A DNA stretch of 64,000 nt, from NCBI GenBank assembly GCA_011800155.1, contig CM022378.1, forward strand, positions 806,001 through 870,000, given 5' to 3'. The notes beneath the pieces are model-generated. The model was not told the origin of the DNA. It saw nothing but the letters and a program-made list of their open reading frames with translations, and searched no databases. The translations under genes and the position numbers were made by a program. Below, in pieces: positions 1 to 11,313 of the stretch. Numbering within the stretch: the stretch's first letter is position 1; each line of letters begins with the position of its first letter. The DNA is from Flammulina velutipes. Lineage: Eukaryota; Basidiomycota; Agaricomycetes; Agaricales; Physalacriaceae.

Positions 1-190
1 CGGCAACGATCGCCTCCATTCTTGGTCCCTTTGCTACTCCCGCCAAAATCATACTCTTATGTCCGTTTGACCACTTGTAAGTGCCACTATTTCATATTCT
101 ATCTGCTGCTTGTCTCAGATAACGATAGATGGCGCCATTTCACGGTCACGGGGATAGATAAATCTTTGTTGATTATTTCGACGGGACACG

Positions 191-200
191 GTATATAAGG
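191..200 (+). promoter_or_regulatory. TATA box of the first gene
   Basis: A TATATAAG-type box lies about 40 bases before the ATG at 238. The 190 bases to its left show no coding sequence. Confidence 0.5.
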
Positions 201-237
201 TGTGTTGTTCTACCAAACATACTCAGACCCAACTGCC

Positions 238-1674
238 ATGTCTTCGTCTAGCACCTTCCCTCCATCTTCTCGCTCCTCCACCCCACTCTCGTCTGACAGT
301 GGCGAAACGGCGCGTCTCCGTCGCCAGCTTGCCGCGGTCCAGGAGCAGCTTGCCACGCTCAGCGGGAAGAAGCGCAAGGCCGATGAGTGCGTCGCATCTA
401 TGCACTAGAACCCAACTGAACCCATTTAGCAATCCTCTGGCCGCCGCTCGCGGTATTCGCAAGTCTATCGCACTTTACGAGCCGCTCCACAACTTGATTC
501 TTGAGGTCGACCGACGCGCCGATAACCCAGAGGCTCTACCTACTCCCGAGTGAGTGTTGATGATCTTTTTTACAACTCGCTAACCATTCTTTAGGCAGGA
601 CAACCTTTTTGAGATGTACAAGCGTCTCGCCATTATGCTGCCGGAAATCAAGACACTTCTTAAAGACGAGAATCAAGATGCACTTAACACTTTCCTAAGC
701 AAGGTATGTTATTCTTGCCATCCCATTCTTGTTCTCACCCCAACAGGCCCAAACGGCGGCAAACGACGCACGTGCTGACGACGTTGGGCGCATGAGAGCT
801 AAACTCGGCACTTGGCTAAACAAGAAATTTGGCCTGAACTTCACCACTGAGGATCGCATAGGTCGAGGACTGCAGAACGACGAAACCGGACGTCTGCTCT
901 GTGACATTGGGCATGACTGGGATAACCTTAAGTATGTCTTTGACTCGTCTTTTTCTTTGACTAATGGTGTCATAGTGTGCGCTCGCTCATTCGCAACAAC
1001 GCACCCGGATACGAACCTGGTAGCTCCTTCTTTGTTAACTTGTTCTATGAGGGCTACAGTGGCGACCCCGACAATCTCGAAGCGGGTTACCTCAAGTCAA
1101 TTCTCCTCCTCAAGGTGCGTAATTTGCTGATAAATGTTGCATATATTGAATCTTTTCTGATAGGGCTTCGCCGCGATCTTTACCTCACCATCGTCGGCTG
1201 ATCAGCAAGATGATCAGAACCAGCCGTCCCCTCTCAAAAAGAAGAAAACCACTAAGGCCGACGTCGCGACACGCATTGGCCTAAACAAGAAGGTGACCCC
1301 GCCCACCATTGCCTACACCGCTGTCATGGTACGTGTCTGAGTCCTGTCGTCGTCGTTCCATCACTTATCTATCGCAGGTTCATTTCAACTGCACCGACGC
1401 GGAGAGCTGGACTGAGTGCTACAACGGGATGGATTACCCCGAGCTATACAACTTCATCGTCGCCTACTTCAACGCTCCCGCTGGGACCGATGCCCGGAAG
1501 CGCTCCGATGAGCTCTTGAGCTGGTGGACTGCGTGAGTATTTGTTGAAGTCATCGTCGTTGAACGATGCTAATGATTCTTCAGGAAAATATTTCCCGAGA
1601 CTGTCCGGACTGCTATGGGAGGTGCCGCCTCTTCCAGGGCCCGCCTTGCTGCCCAACGCGGCCTGTCCACCTAA
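238..1674 (+). CDS. Basidiomycete-specific orphan protein (DUF6698-like), 8 exons
   Basis: The spliced product is about 370 residues. Exons are roughly 238-386, 430-549, 595-703, 747-931, 976-1114, 1164-1328, 1378-1532 and 1584-1674, and all joins keep frame with GT-AG borders. The N-terminus is Ser/Thr-rich and is followed by a short coiled coil (LRRQLAAVQEQLATL). The middle holds a conserved-looking core (KLGTWLNKKFGLNFT, GRLLCDIGHDWDNL) and then a lysine-rich patch (PLKKKKTTK) that could be a nuclear signal. It resembles the mushroom family usually labelled DUF6698; that name is from memory. No catalytic motif is visible and the function is unknown. The gene model is strong, the family name moderate. 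Confidence 0.8.
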
Positions 1675-2054
1675 TTATCTATACCGCTGTTGTATATATA
1701 TGATATCGTTGCCCGCAATATGACTCATTTCGATTTTTCTGAAATTACTTTGTATTGCTGCAATATGTTTGAAATGAGTGAGTGTGTCTATGCTGCTCAT
1801 CTCACCAGGCTTATAGTTTATGTCTATGATTGACTGAGTAGTTGATGCATCTGGGGATGCTGTAATGTAGACGGAACGGACGAGGCAATGATCGGGATGA
1901 TCTCAAAGTACACCACTCATATAGTACGTCGTGTGCAGATATGGTGTTTATAAGGTAAGCTATAATCTCGTATCAAAGTACACTAAGGATATTGAAGTTG
2001 ACCGCGCGCATCATACTATAAGGCCTTATAGGATTCTCCACAATTTAGTGATGC
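1675..2054. other. Spacer without visible gene
   Basis: Nothing here has coding character on either strand. It separates the first gene from the duplicated block that starts near 2055. Confidence 0.5.
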
Positions 2055-2911
2055 ACTAGATGGATCTCGAGGGCAGAGATTATCGTTCCGAGGGGAAGAA
2101 GACCTGTCCTAACAAGCAGAATGGCCGTATTGACACCTCCCCGCAGAGGGCTACGAATTCGCGAAGGCGGAGATTGGAGAATACTGTGTATCGTGACTTT
2201 CCGACTGCGAGCTAATACGAAGGGTGACGACGTAAGAGAGAAATGCGAGGGTTAGAGCCCATACGTTCGCATGAGCTTCGGATTCTCAATCGACCCGTGG
2301 TATACGTTGACGAAGACGAACCCAGGCCCTCGCGCCTCCGCTTGTGAGCACTGTCAGTAGGCTGCGACCGCGTGAAAACGTCCTGAGAAGCTGTCAGTGG
2401 TTGATGAGTCACGTCCAGAGCGCTGCGTGACCATGCGAGACTCTTGAAAAGGAAAGCAAGGAATCCATTTGGGGTGGAGATCCCGTTCAGAGTCTGCCCC
2501 TTCAGATAGTCCAAGACGATCCTTCGCGACGTACTACAAGAACGAGAAGCAACACACGAGGACTGGCAATCTCAGAGTGTTGCACTTTAGGATATTGGAA
2601 CCAGTGGTACTAGCTGAAAGACTGTCACGTATAACGATTGCTCGAGGAAGAGAATCACACACCTTTCACCGCTCTCAACGTGTCAGAGATCAACAGTTAT
2701 CGATATACGCGCCCAGGATCTTCCTGTCCTTTCAGATGGTCAAAAAAATCTTGACATCGTCGTCCCTCTTCAGCAAAAGGACGAAGGTACTTCATCAAGT
2801 TATCACTGTCGATAAAAAAGTAAGTTACGTCGCTGATCAAACAACTCGCTCTGATACTCACCGCATCGCGTTGAGAGCAAGGATCCCCTCTATAGCCCGT
2901 TCCCTCGGTAT
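2055..2911. repeat. Segmental duplication, copy A (degenerate)
   Basis: This block matches 3669-4775 in the same orientation. Both begin at an ACTAGATGGATCTCGAGGGC-like sequence. Shared landmarks follow in the same order: GAATTCGCGAAGGCGGAGAT, an AGCGCTGCGTGACC stretch, a CACACACCT..CACCGCTCTCA stretch and the GGATCCCCTCTATAG stretch. Copy A is shorter, through many small deletions. Copy B contains the true 3' end and 3' flank of the UBR7 gene, so copy A is the derived copy. Confidence 0.85.
2697..2911 (-). pseudogene. Truncated 3' end of UBR7 (duplicate)
   Basis: On the minus strand this segment encodes the end of UBR7 exon 4 (PRERAIEGI..LNAMR), the same GT-AG intron position, and a last exon beginning SDNLMKYLRPFAEEG. 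After that the copy has lost part of the acidic stretch KIVGDDDVK and reads a different tail (GQEDPGRVYR, then stop). There is no UBR box, PHD finger or start codon. It is a dead partial copy made with copy A of the segmental duplication. Confidence 0.8.
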
Positions 2912-3175
2912 TTAGGTTCAAGGAGGCGGTGAGAGTGTTGAATGGGGCAGGGTACGTCCGGTGTGATGATGTTCGAGCGTTGGAGAATGCAAGGAGTACG
3001 CGCTGGCTAATGACCCGAGCGGGAAGGGCTGGAAGGGATATGTATACCCTTCGTCTAAGCACTGGCAGGTTATGTTGTAGCACGCGTCACGATGCACATA
3101 TCAAGAGTAAAGCCACATTCAAATTGAACATTTTATTCGCAAAAACCACCAAAGTTCAAACGATCATCTTCTCAT

Positions 3176-3573
3176 TCAAATAGCGTTGCATCCACCGACC
3201 ATAGGGCCAGCCTGTAAATAGATGTTTTAAGACTTTCGAAGGGTACCGCAAGGATGGAGATACTCACCGAGGTGGAGACAAGATCTCCGGAGCAGCAGTA
3301 TCTCGGGCCCGATCCGACGTAGCAGACGTAGGAAGTGATGACCTAAATCCAACAATCATGAGACAGGCGCATTACAGACTCGGACTCGGAAGAAGGACAT
3401 ACATAGCTAACTTTACTGCACGTGTAGACCACCCCGGGGCCAAGTTTCGTGGGGCTGAGGCCGTTGTAGGCGTTGTTGCAGGTGGCAGCCACCGCGTCCG
3501 CGGCGGGAGAGGGAGCGGCGCTCACTGCAAGAGCGAGAGAGGCGAGAGCGACGAGGCGAGTGATTGAGAACAT
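3176..3573 (-). CDS. Small secreted cysteine-rich protein
   Basis: Three exons (3573-3403, 3342-3268, 3211-3176) give a 93-residue protein. The first 20 residues are a typical signal peptide (MFSITRLVALASLALAVSAA). The mature part has six cysteines, including a CC pair (YCCSG), and no known domain. That is two fewer cysteines than a hydrophobin, and the spacing also differs. A TATA-like box (TATAAAAG) about 70 bases upstream favours this ATG over an in-frame one at 3618. The gene sits between the two copies of the duplicated block, downstream of UBR7. Small secreted proteins of this kind are common in mushrooms; the role is unknown. Confidence 0.7.
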
Positions 3574-3668
3574 GTTTTTGGTTGCAACAGTGGAAGGGAT
3601 CGACTGGTTGAGAGACAATGGTCGTTTTGACCAGCCTTTTATACTATTCTCGCCCGTCTTCGTCGCAG

Positions 3669-4775
3669 ACTAGATGGATCTCGAGGGCACAAATTATTGT
3701 TCCAGGGGGAGAAGATGATCTGGGGCATCAGTCCTCCTAGTGGCATGACAAGCAGAATGGCCGTATTGCTACCTCCCCGCTGAGGACCGTTGATGAATTC
3801 GCGAAGGCGGAGATTGAGTGATGCGCGACTGTAATAAGGACGCCGATGCTTACAGCGACGAAGGTTGACAATGATAGGGAGAAATGCGGCGGTTGAGGCT
3901 TTGAGGACTAGGGCAGATAATTCTGCCTTAGCGTCACGCTTGCTCTGTGAATCAGACCCCAAAGCCTGAGGAGGTTGGAGAACAGCAGCCCAAGCAAGTC
4001 CGGAGCGTCGTTCAACGTAAAATGTAACAGTATTTCCGCGAACAGTCGAAAACAATATTGACCCAGGTTAGACGACCGGTGGTGTACGTTGACGAAGATG
4101 AACCCAGGCCTTTGTGCCTCCGCTTGTAAGGACACCGCTGGACACTTGAGCACTGTCAGTAGGCTTCAACCACATGAAAACGTCCTGAAGAAGTCCGTCA
4201 GTGATTGATGAGTCCCGTCCAGAGCGCTGCGTGACCTGCCAACAGCTAAGGAGTGACAGCGGCCAACGAGATCACAACGTGAACCTCTTGAAAAGGAAAG
4301 CAAGGTATAGATTCGGGGTGAAAATCCCGTTCAGAGTCTGCCCCTTCAGAGGATTCTTCAGATTGGACGTACAAGAACAAGAAGTACACGATAAAGGCCA
4401 ACTTGAGAGTGATACACTTTAGGATTATAGGACCAGCGCCAAAACCAGCTGAAAGAAATGTTAAGCATGACGACACCTCGAGCAAGAGAATCACACACCT
4501 CTCACCGCTCTCAGCGTGTAAGAGATCAACAAGCAGCGATATCGATATCAGCGCCCAGGAGCTTCCTGTCCCTTCAAATGTTCAAAAAATGCCTTGACAT
4601 CATCATCGCCAACAATCTTTCCCTCTTCAGCGAACGGACGTAGGTACTTCATCAAGTTATCACTGCCGGATAGAGAAAGTAAGTCGCTGATCAAACGCCT
4701 CGCCCGTATACTCACCGCATAGCGTTGAAAGCATGGATCCCCTCTATAGCTCGTTCTCTCGGTATCTTGTTTAGC
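3669..4775. repeat. Segmental duplication, copy B (source copy)
   Basis: Direct partner of 2055-2911. It holds the last exon and intron of UBR7 plus about 880 bases of its 3' flank. The flank itself has no convincing gene. Confidence 0.85.
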
Positions 4776-6069
4776 GCCCTCATCCCAAGCTCTTCGAGGC
4801 TCAACCCGGATTCGGGATCCTCTGGTGGTTCATAGGTGTCCTCCTCATTCAAAAGGAATGGATGCGCCTCAAGAGAGGGAAGACAATCAGAGCATCTACA
4901 CCAGCGTTGTCGAAAGCCTTCGGTAAGGAAAACGTCGCCTGCCCCAAGCTCTCCGGGATTGGAGAGAATCTGTTGGACTACGTTATTGGGGGGTGGAGCT
5001 AGACAGGTGGTGCGAGGTCGTTTCGTTTCGCGCTCTTGGTCAATGGAAGGGGATAACGGGCGTTTGGAACCAATTGGGAGCGTATCTGGGGTGGACGAGA
5101 TGACGTCTATGGATGAGGATGATGACTCTGTCGGCCTCGATACACGCCACGGATCTGTCGTCGAACTTCTGATCACGGCGAGGCAGCCTTCAGTACCGAC
5201 ATAGCGTCGAACGACTGGAATCTTTTGAACGCAAGAAGCGCAGATAAATGACTCATAATCAGAGGCGCGTATGAGGGGAGGCGGTAGGCCCGATGAAGAC
5301 GCTTCTGACGCGCCATCGTCGATGTCCGGAGCGGGCTCGCTGTCAGATGGCTGTGACGGTTCCGCTTGAGTGTCCGCGTCAGGTTCCTTCGTTGAAATTT
5401 CCCCTTGACTGTTTGCTTCAGCTTCCTTCGTCGAAGGCTCCGTCTGTGATTCCAGCTTAGGTTCCTCGGGCCTTTCACGAAGATTGCAACAGGATTCGTG
5501 GAACCAATCCTAGGCGACGTTATACCCAGGCCAAAGCTGAAGAGGTGCTGTACATACCTCACATGCCAGACATTGGATCATTGTCTCTATCTCGTTTGTC
5601 GCGTCGTACGGACGTCCGCATCGGCAGAAAAGCCCTCTGAAGTTCTGGCCGTACTGATTGGAAGTGTTTTCGTCTTCAAGACGTTGGTGGAGGTTACAAG
5701 GATGTGACAGCGCTGTGGTAGGGCAGTCGCAGCGGAAGTCACGTTTTGGAAACCTATATCAGGGTAGGATGAGACTACGAGTTGATTCAAAATCGAGACG
5801 CGACGTACAGCTCTAGTTGTTCATGGTCAGTATGGCACGCTGTCGAGCATGCAGCACATATTCCCCGAGGGATATTGCAGGTAACACAGAGGTAAACAGA
5901 CTGTCTATAGATAGCCAGATGAGTTTTTATCGGAGGTGACTCGCAAAAAGACGCGCCTCAGAGAGCCGAGCGGGTAAGTGCATTGGTTGAATTGGTGTGG
6001 GATTGCCTCAGAGGCCTCCTGTAGTAGATTCTCTTGAGATGCTAGAAAGTCTTGTAGCGTAGACGCCAT
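4548..6069 (-). CDS. UBR7: UBR7/Mlo2-type N-recognin with UBR box and PHD finger
   Basis: Five exons (6069-5953, 5900-5809, 5753-5558, 5509-4716, 4662-4548) give 437 residues. The UBR-box zinc finger covers about residues 30-100: VYLCVTCNIPRGICAAC, CHTDHEQLE, then FRCDCPT. A PHD finger follows (GLFCRCGRPYD, MIQCLACEDWFHESC), then a long acidic, low-complexity linker and a C-terminal stretch ending LKGQEAPGR. This order is that of human UBR7 and fission yeast Mlo2, which are linked to N-degron recognition and histone H2B ubiquitination. Intron 1 is ambiguous: either a weak GT donor with acceptor ACAG, or a GC donor with acceptor TATAG. Both keep the frame and similar protein. The start is 160 bases from the divergent gene at 6230, so the promoter is probably shared. 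Confidence 0.9.
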
Positions 6070-6229
6070 TGAATGGAGAAAAAGTAGCTCGCTGAGCAGT
6101 CGAATGATGGTGAAAAGAAAAGGTGAACTGAGCGCTAGGCGCTTAACTTAACTTTAGGACTGGCACGTGGAAATCACGTGGGAGTCGCGATCGGAGAATC
6201 AAGATTGCTTGAACTTCGACTCGACCATC

Positions 6230-6760
6230 ATGAAGCTCCACCACACAGACATGTACGTTCCTCTTGCGCCTTAGCAGTATCCCAATATAACCCTCAACCA
6301 TTTAGTTTCCCTTTGACTCTTCCATTCAACAAGCCGCCGCCTGTTCGCAGGACGTTGCACAAAGGATACCTGACGCCACTCTACGGGCTGGCCTGGGTCT
6401 GCACATCACGGCAATTGTTAGAGCTAGCTGGCCCGGAGCCCAGTAGATCTACGCCTTCTGAGATATTTACCATTCGCTGGAGCAAAATAACCTCGCTCAC
6501 GTAAGTCTGTTCAAGTCTGCAACGCCACCGATGCTCATAATCGTAGGTACGATTTCAAGCCTCAAGTCCACCTCGCTATCAATGCAAAAAACTATCTCGT
6601 AGTGATGTTCAATGCTCCCAAGACTGATCACGAGAGGCGTGTAGGGGACCCAGCAGACGACCTGATTGCGACAGCCAAGGCGGCGATGGCTATTACCCCA
6701 GACCTTGAACCGAGCTTCATGTGGTACCGGTTTCCTTTGGATTGGGTCTTAGATGCGTAG
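6230..6760 (+). CDS. Orphan protein, 143 residues (paralogue of 20662-21198)
   Basis: Exons of 23, 195 and 214 bases (6230-6252, 6306-6500, 6547-6760) have exactly the same lengths and phases as the copy at 20662-21198. Shared blocks are PLTLPFN.PPPV, LTPLYGLAWVCT, DDLIATAKAAMAITPDLE and MWYRFPLDWV. No signal peptide, membrane segment or catalytic motif is visible. The PADDLI..A helix followed by WYRFPL is the best conserved part. The promoter has two CACGTG elements just upstream (about 6163-6180). Function unknown; the paralogue supports the gene model strongly. Confidence 0.8.
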
Positions 6761-7224
6761 TTAAGTCCGTGTATGTCTATTCGACCTTTTCTGCATCAAC
6801 TCAATCATATCTCGATCCTTCCAGCCAAAGCTTGGACTGGCATTTCTACTTTGCCCTTTGTAACTTGGTGAAAAATATACTGATGGAACAATTAGTTATC
6901 AGAGTCCAAATGCTCGTTCTCTTCTTCCATCCACTGGGGCCAACTTCAGCGGGCTGCTCTCATCAGTGGCACCCAAGTGCTCATCAGGCTGTAACACTCC
7001 CAAAACAATGAATGTATATTACCTGCAAGTGCCAATGACAGACTCAATGCACATTTGGTACGCTGCCTGTTTCTCCGTCTTATTTCAGGATACTAATGAG
7101 TCCTTAATCTTATATGTAAGGTACTCGGACAATAGTCGCCTCAAGGTGATCACTGCTGTGAGCGCTAAGCACAAGGCTCAACCTTAATTGACTTACCGTC
7201 CTGCCTTCACCAGCGTGTCCTTCA
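6761..7224. other. Spacer without visible gene
   Basis: Short open frames only, with no coding pattern. It contains the 3' end of the upstream gene and the promoter of the gene at 7225. Confidence 0.4.
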
Positions 7225-8333
7225 ATGGGTCTCCTTTTCGATATTCGTCGTCTCTTCTCCTCTAATACGGCACCCATAAACCCTCCAGTGGCCAGAGACC
7301 CAATTCTTGACAAGCAGATCTCCCAGCATATGCTCTTCAACGGCAGGGCCGAACGCCGCCATATTACCGCATCCTTGTTCCTCACCGACACAAGGGATTG
7401 CCCTTCCATGTTTTGCCGCATCGCTGTCACGACGCTCAAGCACGGTAAATACACCAACAGCTTCACGGAGCTCGAGCTTGTCATCGCAGAGGTCGCCTGC
7501 TTGGACGACGCTCGAACACCTGTCGACCACGCCGTCGTCTGGTTCTTCTACAAGAGCAAAGCACAGCGTGGGCAGGACCTGTTCCGGCGCTCGACGACAA
7601 AGTTCGGCTGCGGTCCCATCGATTCCGACTTTGATTGGGACGCAGGGAAAGCCGAGACGGTGCGCAACTATCACCGCAAGACCTATGAACCCCCAGAAGG
7701 ACAAAAACTCAAAATCATGTCCGAAATGATATTCCCTATCAACGGCGAGGATGTCTTCCTCGTTGAAGAACTCGCATCCATGGCAAATGTCATCGGTGCA
7801 AGTACCCCCATTGGCCCGTCCGTGGGTCACTTGTACGCAGTGTCTCTCATGGAGATGGTATCCCAGGAAAAGGCGGGCATGTTCACGGGCAAACCTCAAA
7901 TGCCGGCGGGCACGATTAATCCTGCTCTAAGGGCAGAATGTACAAAGAGCTGGGAGCGCTACAAGGGGGAGTTACTCGTTGCCAAGCGGGTAAGTTCATT
8001 ATCTTATTTGTGCATGTCTGATATTCACTATGTATGCTGCAGAGAGCAGAGAGTGAGATGAAGGAAGATCAGCTTATCAGTAGATGGGCGGAAATCTTGA
8101 AGCGAACAGAGGAGGCGTTGAGGCAGTCTGAGCGCGACAAAGAAGAGGCGTTGAGGCAGTTCGAACGCCAGGAAGAATGGACATCGAGACAGTCTGTCCA
8201 GACGAACCTGCCGGAGGACTTTGGTAACTCGGAAACAAAAATGGGATTGGCGCAGCTGTTCAGGAGGATGGAGGCCGAGGGATTGGACAAATATGCACTA
8301 TTAGATAGACTAGCGCGACCAAAGCGCGCGTAA
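7225..8333 (+). CDS. Orphan protein with C-terminal coiled coil
   Basis: Two exons (7225-7989 and 8043-8333) encode 351 residues. The first about 250 residues form a globular-looking region (GLLFDIRRLFSS, FCRIAVTTLKHG, AVVWFFYKS) with no motif I recognise. The second exon starts a strongly charged helix with repeated EALRQ.ER units (about residues 265-310), a likely coiled coil, and ends LDRLARPKRA. There is no signal peptide and no clear membrane segment. The long uninterrupted first exon and in-frame splice make the gene credible. Function unknown. Confidence 0.7.
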
Positions 8334-8420
8334 GAACCTATTAGCAGAATATTTAAATTCGGACCCTATCATATCATAAACAATGCTCACTATAACATGC
8401 TCCTGTTAGACGAGTGTGTA

Positions 8421-8548
8421 GCGAGCCACGATGGCTTGGTGCCAGTTAATTACTTGTTCAAAAGCGATAGTGTGGACGCGTCGCAGTTGAGGAGATAGCT
8501 CGCGATGAAGAGGTCGTAGCCTCCTGCGAGAAAGGTGAGGTTAATCAT
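8421..8548 (-). pseudogene. Fragment of lactonase-family gene (5' exon)
   Basis: The minus strand reads MINLTFLAGGYDLFIASYLL and continues to ..DASTLSLLNK followed by a stop. This is the first exon of the intact lactonase at 21448-22674 (MVNFTILSGGYDLFIASYLF). The conserved Tyr codon after NK has become TAA, and the homology runs on for a few codons (PSWL) before it is lost. No further lactonase exons follow. It is a relic of a duplicated gene. Confidence 0.8.
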
Positions 8549-8978
8549 GGCATGTACGTCAGGAAAGGGTGGGAGGTACCTTCTGTTGATTCATGCAGAG
8601 TTTGCAAAATGTCATCTAAGAGATGTAAATCACAATGGACAGAAATGACGCCACACATGCTAACAACGGCAATATGCCGGGGGGGCATTTCCTGGAGGCG
8701 GTGAATTGAAAATCTGTACGCACAAGGCCAGATATGAGAACCTCGTTTCTGCAGTCCAAGGCCCGATGTAGATGGAGCACTTCTCCGGGGAACAAAATGA
8801 CCCCAGCGGAGGTATTGTCCAACGGAGACAATGATATCGTGAAAGCCAAAGAAGGGAATCGACAAGAAATCAGCGCATTCTAAACCCTAGAAACACTCTC
8901 ATAAGAGGGAAGTCGAATAGAGTATCCTCATCCATTGACATGGTAGCGCTGCGTAAAGACATGATAAATAAAACGCAA
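8549..8978. other. Spacer without visible gene
   Basis: Lies between the lactonase relic and the stop of the p24 gene. I see no extension of either gene and no other coding pattern. Confidence 0.4.
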
Positions 8979-9764
8979 TCATCGCATGGACCTATCCTCA
9001 AAGAACCTCTAAAACCCAACGTTAGGCGCTAACGCGAACTGCCAAAAATGAGGCTTACCTTGAGATGCCTCAGTTGCCATGCACACGTCCCAATGAGCAC
9101 AACAATCTGAATAACACTGTACCACACAGCGCGCGCGTTGGTCAGCTCGCTCAAATCCCTATAGTCCGCCTCGCGTTCACGCTGATACTGTTGTTCCCTG
9201 CGAATATCCTCCAACTTCTGGTTCAAATCCCGGATCTTGGAAGAAATATCAGAGACATGGGATCTGTCTTGGTCCGGGTTGGCTTTTGTCCTGCCCACGA
9301 CGATATCCAAGTATAGTCGTATATGCGTTGATGTGAACCAGGACGTGTAGTTTGTCGAGAGACATATGGAATGGTCGCCCGAGTCGTGGGAGGTAAATGT
9401 AAATCGACCGTCCGAGGGGCCTTTGCTGCGAACGACGACCTCGCCGGTGTCTACTTCCTGTAACGTGTCTGAGTACGTGGTCAAATCGGCGGGAGAGCTA
9501 CGCACATCGACGTCGACGATGATACCGAGATTTTCATCCTTGATGTAGGTCTGCTGGGGCTCTGACCACTCCAGCGCAGAATAATGGCCTGCATATATTC
9601 TGTCAAGGCGCCTGCAGGACAATGCAAGGGTGCACACCTTCGACGACCGTGTCCGTTGGCAGCTCCTCTATGAAGCAGCGTTTCTCATTGGCGTCGAGGT
9701 AAAAATGAAGGGCATTCGCCGCTGCAAAGCACAGCGAGAAGATACAGACAAGTAGACTTCGCAT
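8979..9764 (-). CDS. p24 family (emp24/GOLD) cargo receptor
   Basis: Three exons (9764-9638, 9588-9059, 9008-8979) give 228 residues. A signal peptide (MRSLLVCIFSLCFAAANA) is followed by the GOLD-domain start FYLDANEKRCFIEELP, typical of the alpha (Erp1/TMED9) branch. A coiled coil lies around residues 145-180 (IRDLNQKLEDIRREQQ). A single transmembrane helix (WYSVIQIVVLIGTCAW) precedes a short cytosolic tail beginning LRHLKRFFE, the diphenylalanine signal for COPII/COPI. Without the last intron the frame would run on into a non-family tail (SLIFGSSR), so splicing is supported. These proteins cycle between ER and Golgi and sort GPI proteins. Head-to-head with CAF40. Confidence 0.92.
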
Positions 9765-9892
9765 TTGGCGAAAGGGCAAGAGACAGTGCGTGACGTTGTG
9801 TCACAAAGCTCTTTCCCTCGCGTCGTCCACCATCTTTGATTTCAGCCTTTGTCGCCTGCGCTCGGCGCCAGCGAGCTTCACCGTTGACCACC
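9765..9892. promoter_or_regulatory. Shared divergent promoter of p24 and CAF40
   Basis: Only 128 bases separate the two start codons, so both core promoters and both 5' UTRs must lie here. No TATA box is seen. Confidence 0.6.
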
Positions 9893-11023
9893 ATGTCGTA
9901 CTACTCGAGGCCGGGGGTGGCCTACGCAGAGACACCACCACCACAGACGACGTTGGCCCATCCTGTTCCCCACCAAGGTCTCCCAGGAATGGGACCGTAC
10001 GCAAACACCAACGGCGGCGGCGGACTGTCCATGGCCAACCAGATGAACTCGTACGAGGACGGCAAGATATACACGCTCGTCATCGACCTCATGGATCCCT
10101 CAACGAGAGAGACGGCCCTTCTCGAGCTCAGCAAGAAAAGAGAGCAATACGACGATTTGGCGTTGGTCCTGTGGCATTCTTTTGGTGAGTTTCGCTGGCA
10201 GATACGACGGCGCCGTACTGACACCGACTTGTGAAAGGTATTATGCCGGCACTGTTGCAGGAGATCGTGTCGGTGTACCCGCTGCTCTCCCCGCCTAACT
10301 TGACTGCCCATGTGTCGAATAGGGTCTGCAATGCGCTGGCCTTGCTGCAATGTGTCGCCTCGCATGTCGAGACACGTCAACTCTTCCTGAACGGTGAGCT
10401 GCCTGTCGCCCAACCGTTCCCTCCATCACTAATGCAGCATGTTCAGCTCACATACCCCTCTTCCTATATCCCTTCTTGAATACCACCTCTAAAACACGCC
10501 CGTTCGAATATCTCCGGCTGACCTCCCTCGGTGTTATTGGGGCTCTAGTCAAGGTAAGCGCTATTATCTCCTTATGACCCGTCCTCATGTTTTTCTTTCA
10601 TAGCAAAACGACAACAATACTGTCATCAACTTCCTCCTCTCCACCGAAATCATACCATTGTGTCTCCGCATCATGGAGACAGGCTCCGAGCTATCCAAAA
10701 CCGTAGCCATCTTCATCGTCCAAAAGATTCTCCTCGACGAGACCGGCCTCACGTACATCTGCCATACCTACGAACGCTTTTACGCCGTCGGTACCGTGCT
10801 CAGCAACATGGTTAACCAGCTTGTCGAAACCCAGGCCGTCCGGCTGCTCAAGCACGTCGTGCGGTGCTACCTGCGACTTAGCGACAACATGCGTGCGCGG
10901 GAAGCTCTGCGTGCGTGCTTACCAGAGCCGCTCCGAGATCAGACATTTGCCGTCCTATTGAAAGGCGACATGGTCACCAAGCGTTGTCTTACCACGCTTC
11001 TCAACAATCTCCAGGAGCCTTGA
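9893..11023 (+). CDS. CAF40: CCR4-NOT complex subunit CAF40/CNOT9 (Rcd1)
   Basis: Four exons (9893-10184, 10238-10393, 10438-10553, 10604-11023) give 327 residues. After a Gly/Pro-rich N-terminus of about 55 residues, the armadillo-like Rcd1 fold fills the rest. Highly conserved stretches are [62 protein letters not shown] and [13 protein letters not shown]. The protein is a core subunit of the CCR4-NOT deadenylase that helps recruit mRNA-binding factors. Length and motif order match the family, and all joins are canonical. Confidence 0.95.
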
Positions 11024-11313
11024 TCTACTCGCGCCTTACTTCGTTCGCACACATTGGTTGGATCCGTCACTCACTTTTCAAGGGCACACGTACTTAATTA
11101 TCTATCTATTCCTCTTGCATTTGGCATCTCCTTTCGTGTCCTGTTAACCATCCCCCCTGCTTTGTAGTAGAAACCACAAATAGTGTACAAAATTGTATAG
11201 TTGTAAGTAGCTGAATATTCGAGCGGCTTGAAGGACGTTATTTGCGCAGGAAGCAAGGGTTTATTGGTATACATAGCGATAAGTGTACAAGTAAGGGATC
11301 TTGGATGCGGTGA

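Noticed and set aside
3176..3573. Hydrophobin
   Set aside because: The mature protein has six cysteines and one CC pair; hydrophobins have eight with two CC pairs in fixed spacing.
7222..7899. 225-codon minus-strand frame
   Set aside because: It is antisense to the orphan gene at 7225, which has a proper start, splice site and coiled coil; the minus frame has no motif.
9215..9232. GGTTCAAATCC sequence resembling a tRNA T-loop
   Set aside because: No acceptor stem, anticodon arm or B-box/A-box pair around it; it lies antisense in the p24 coding exon.
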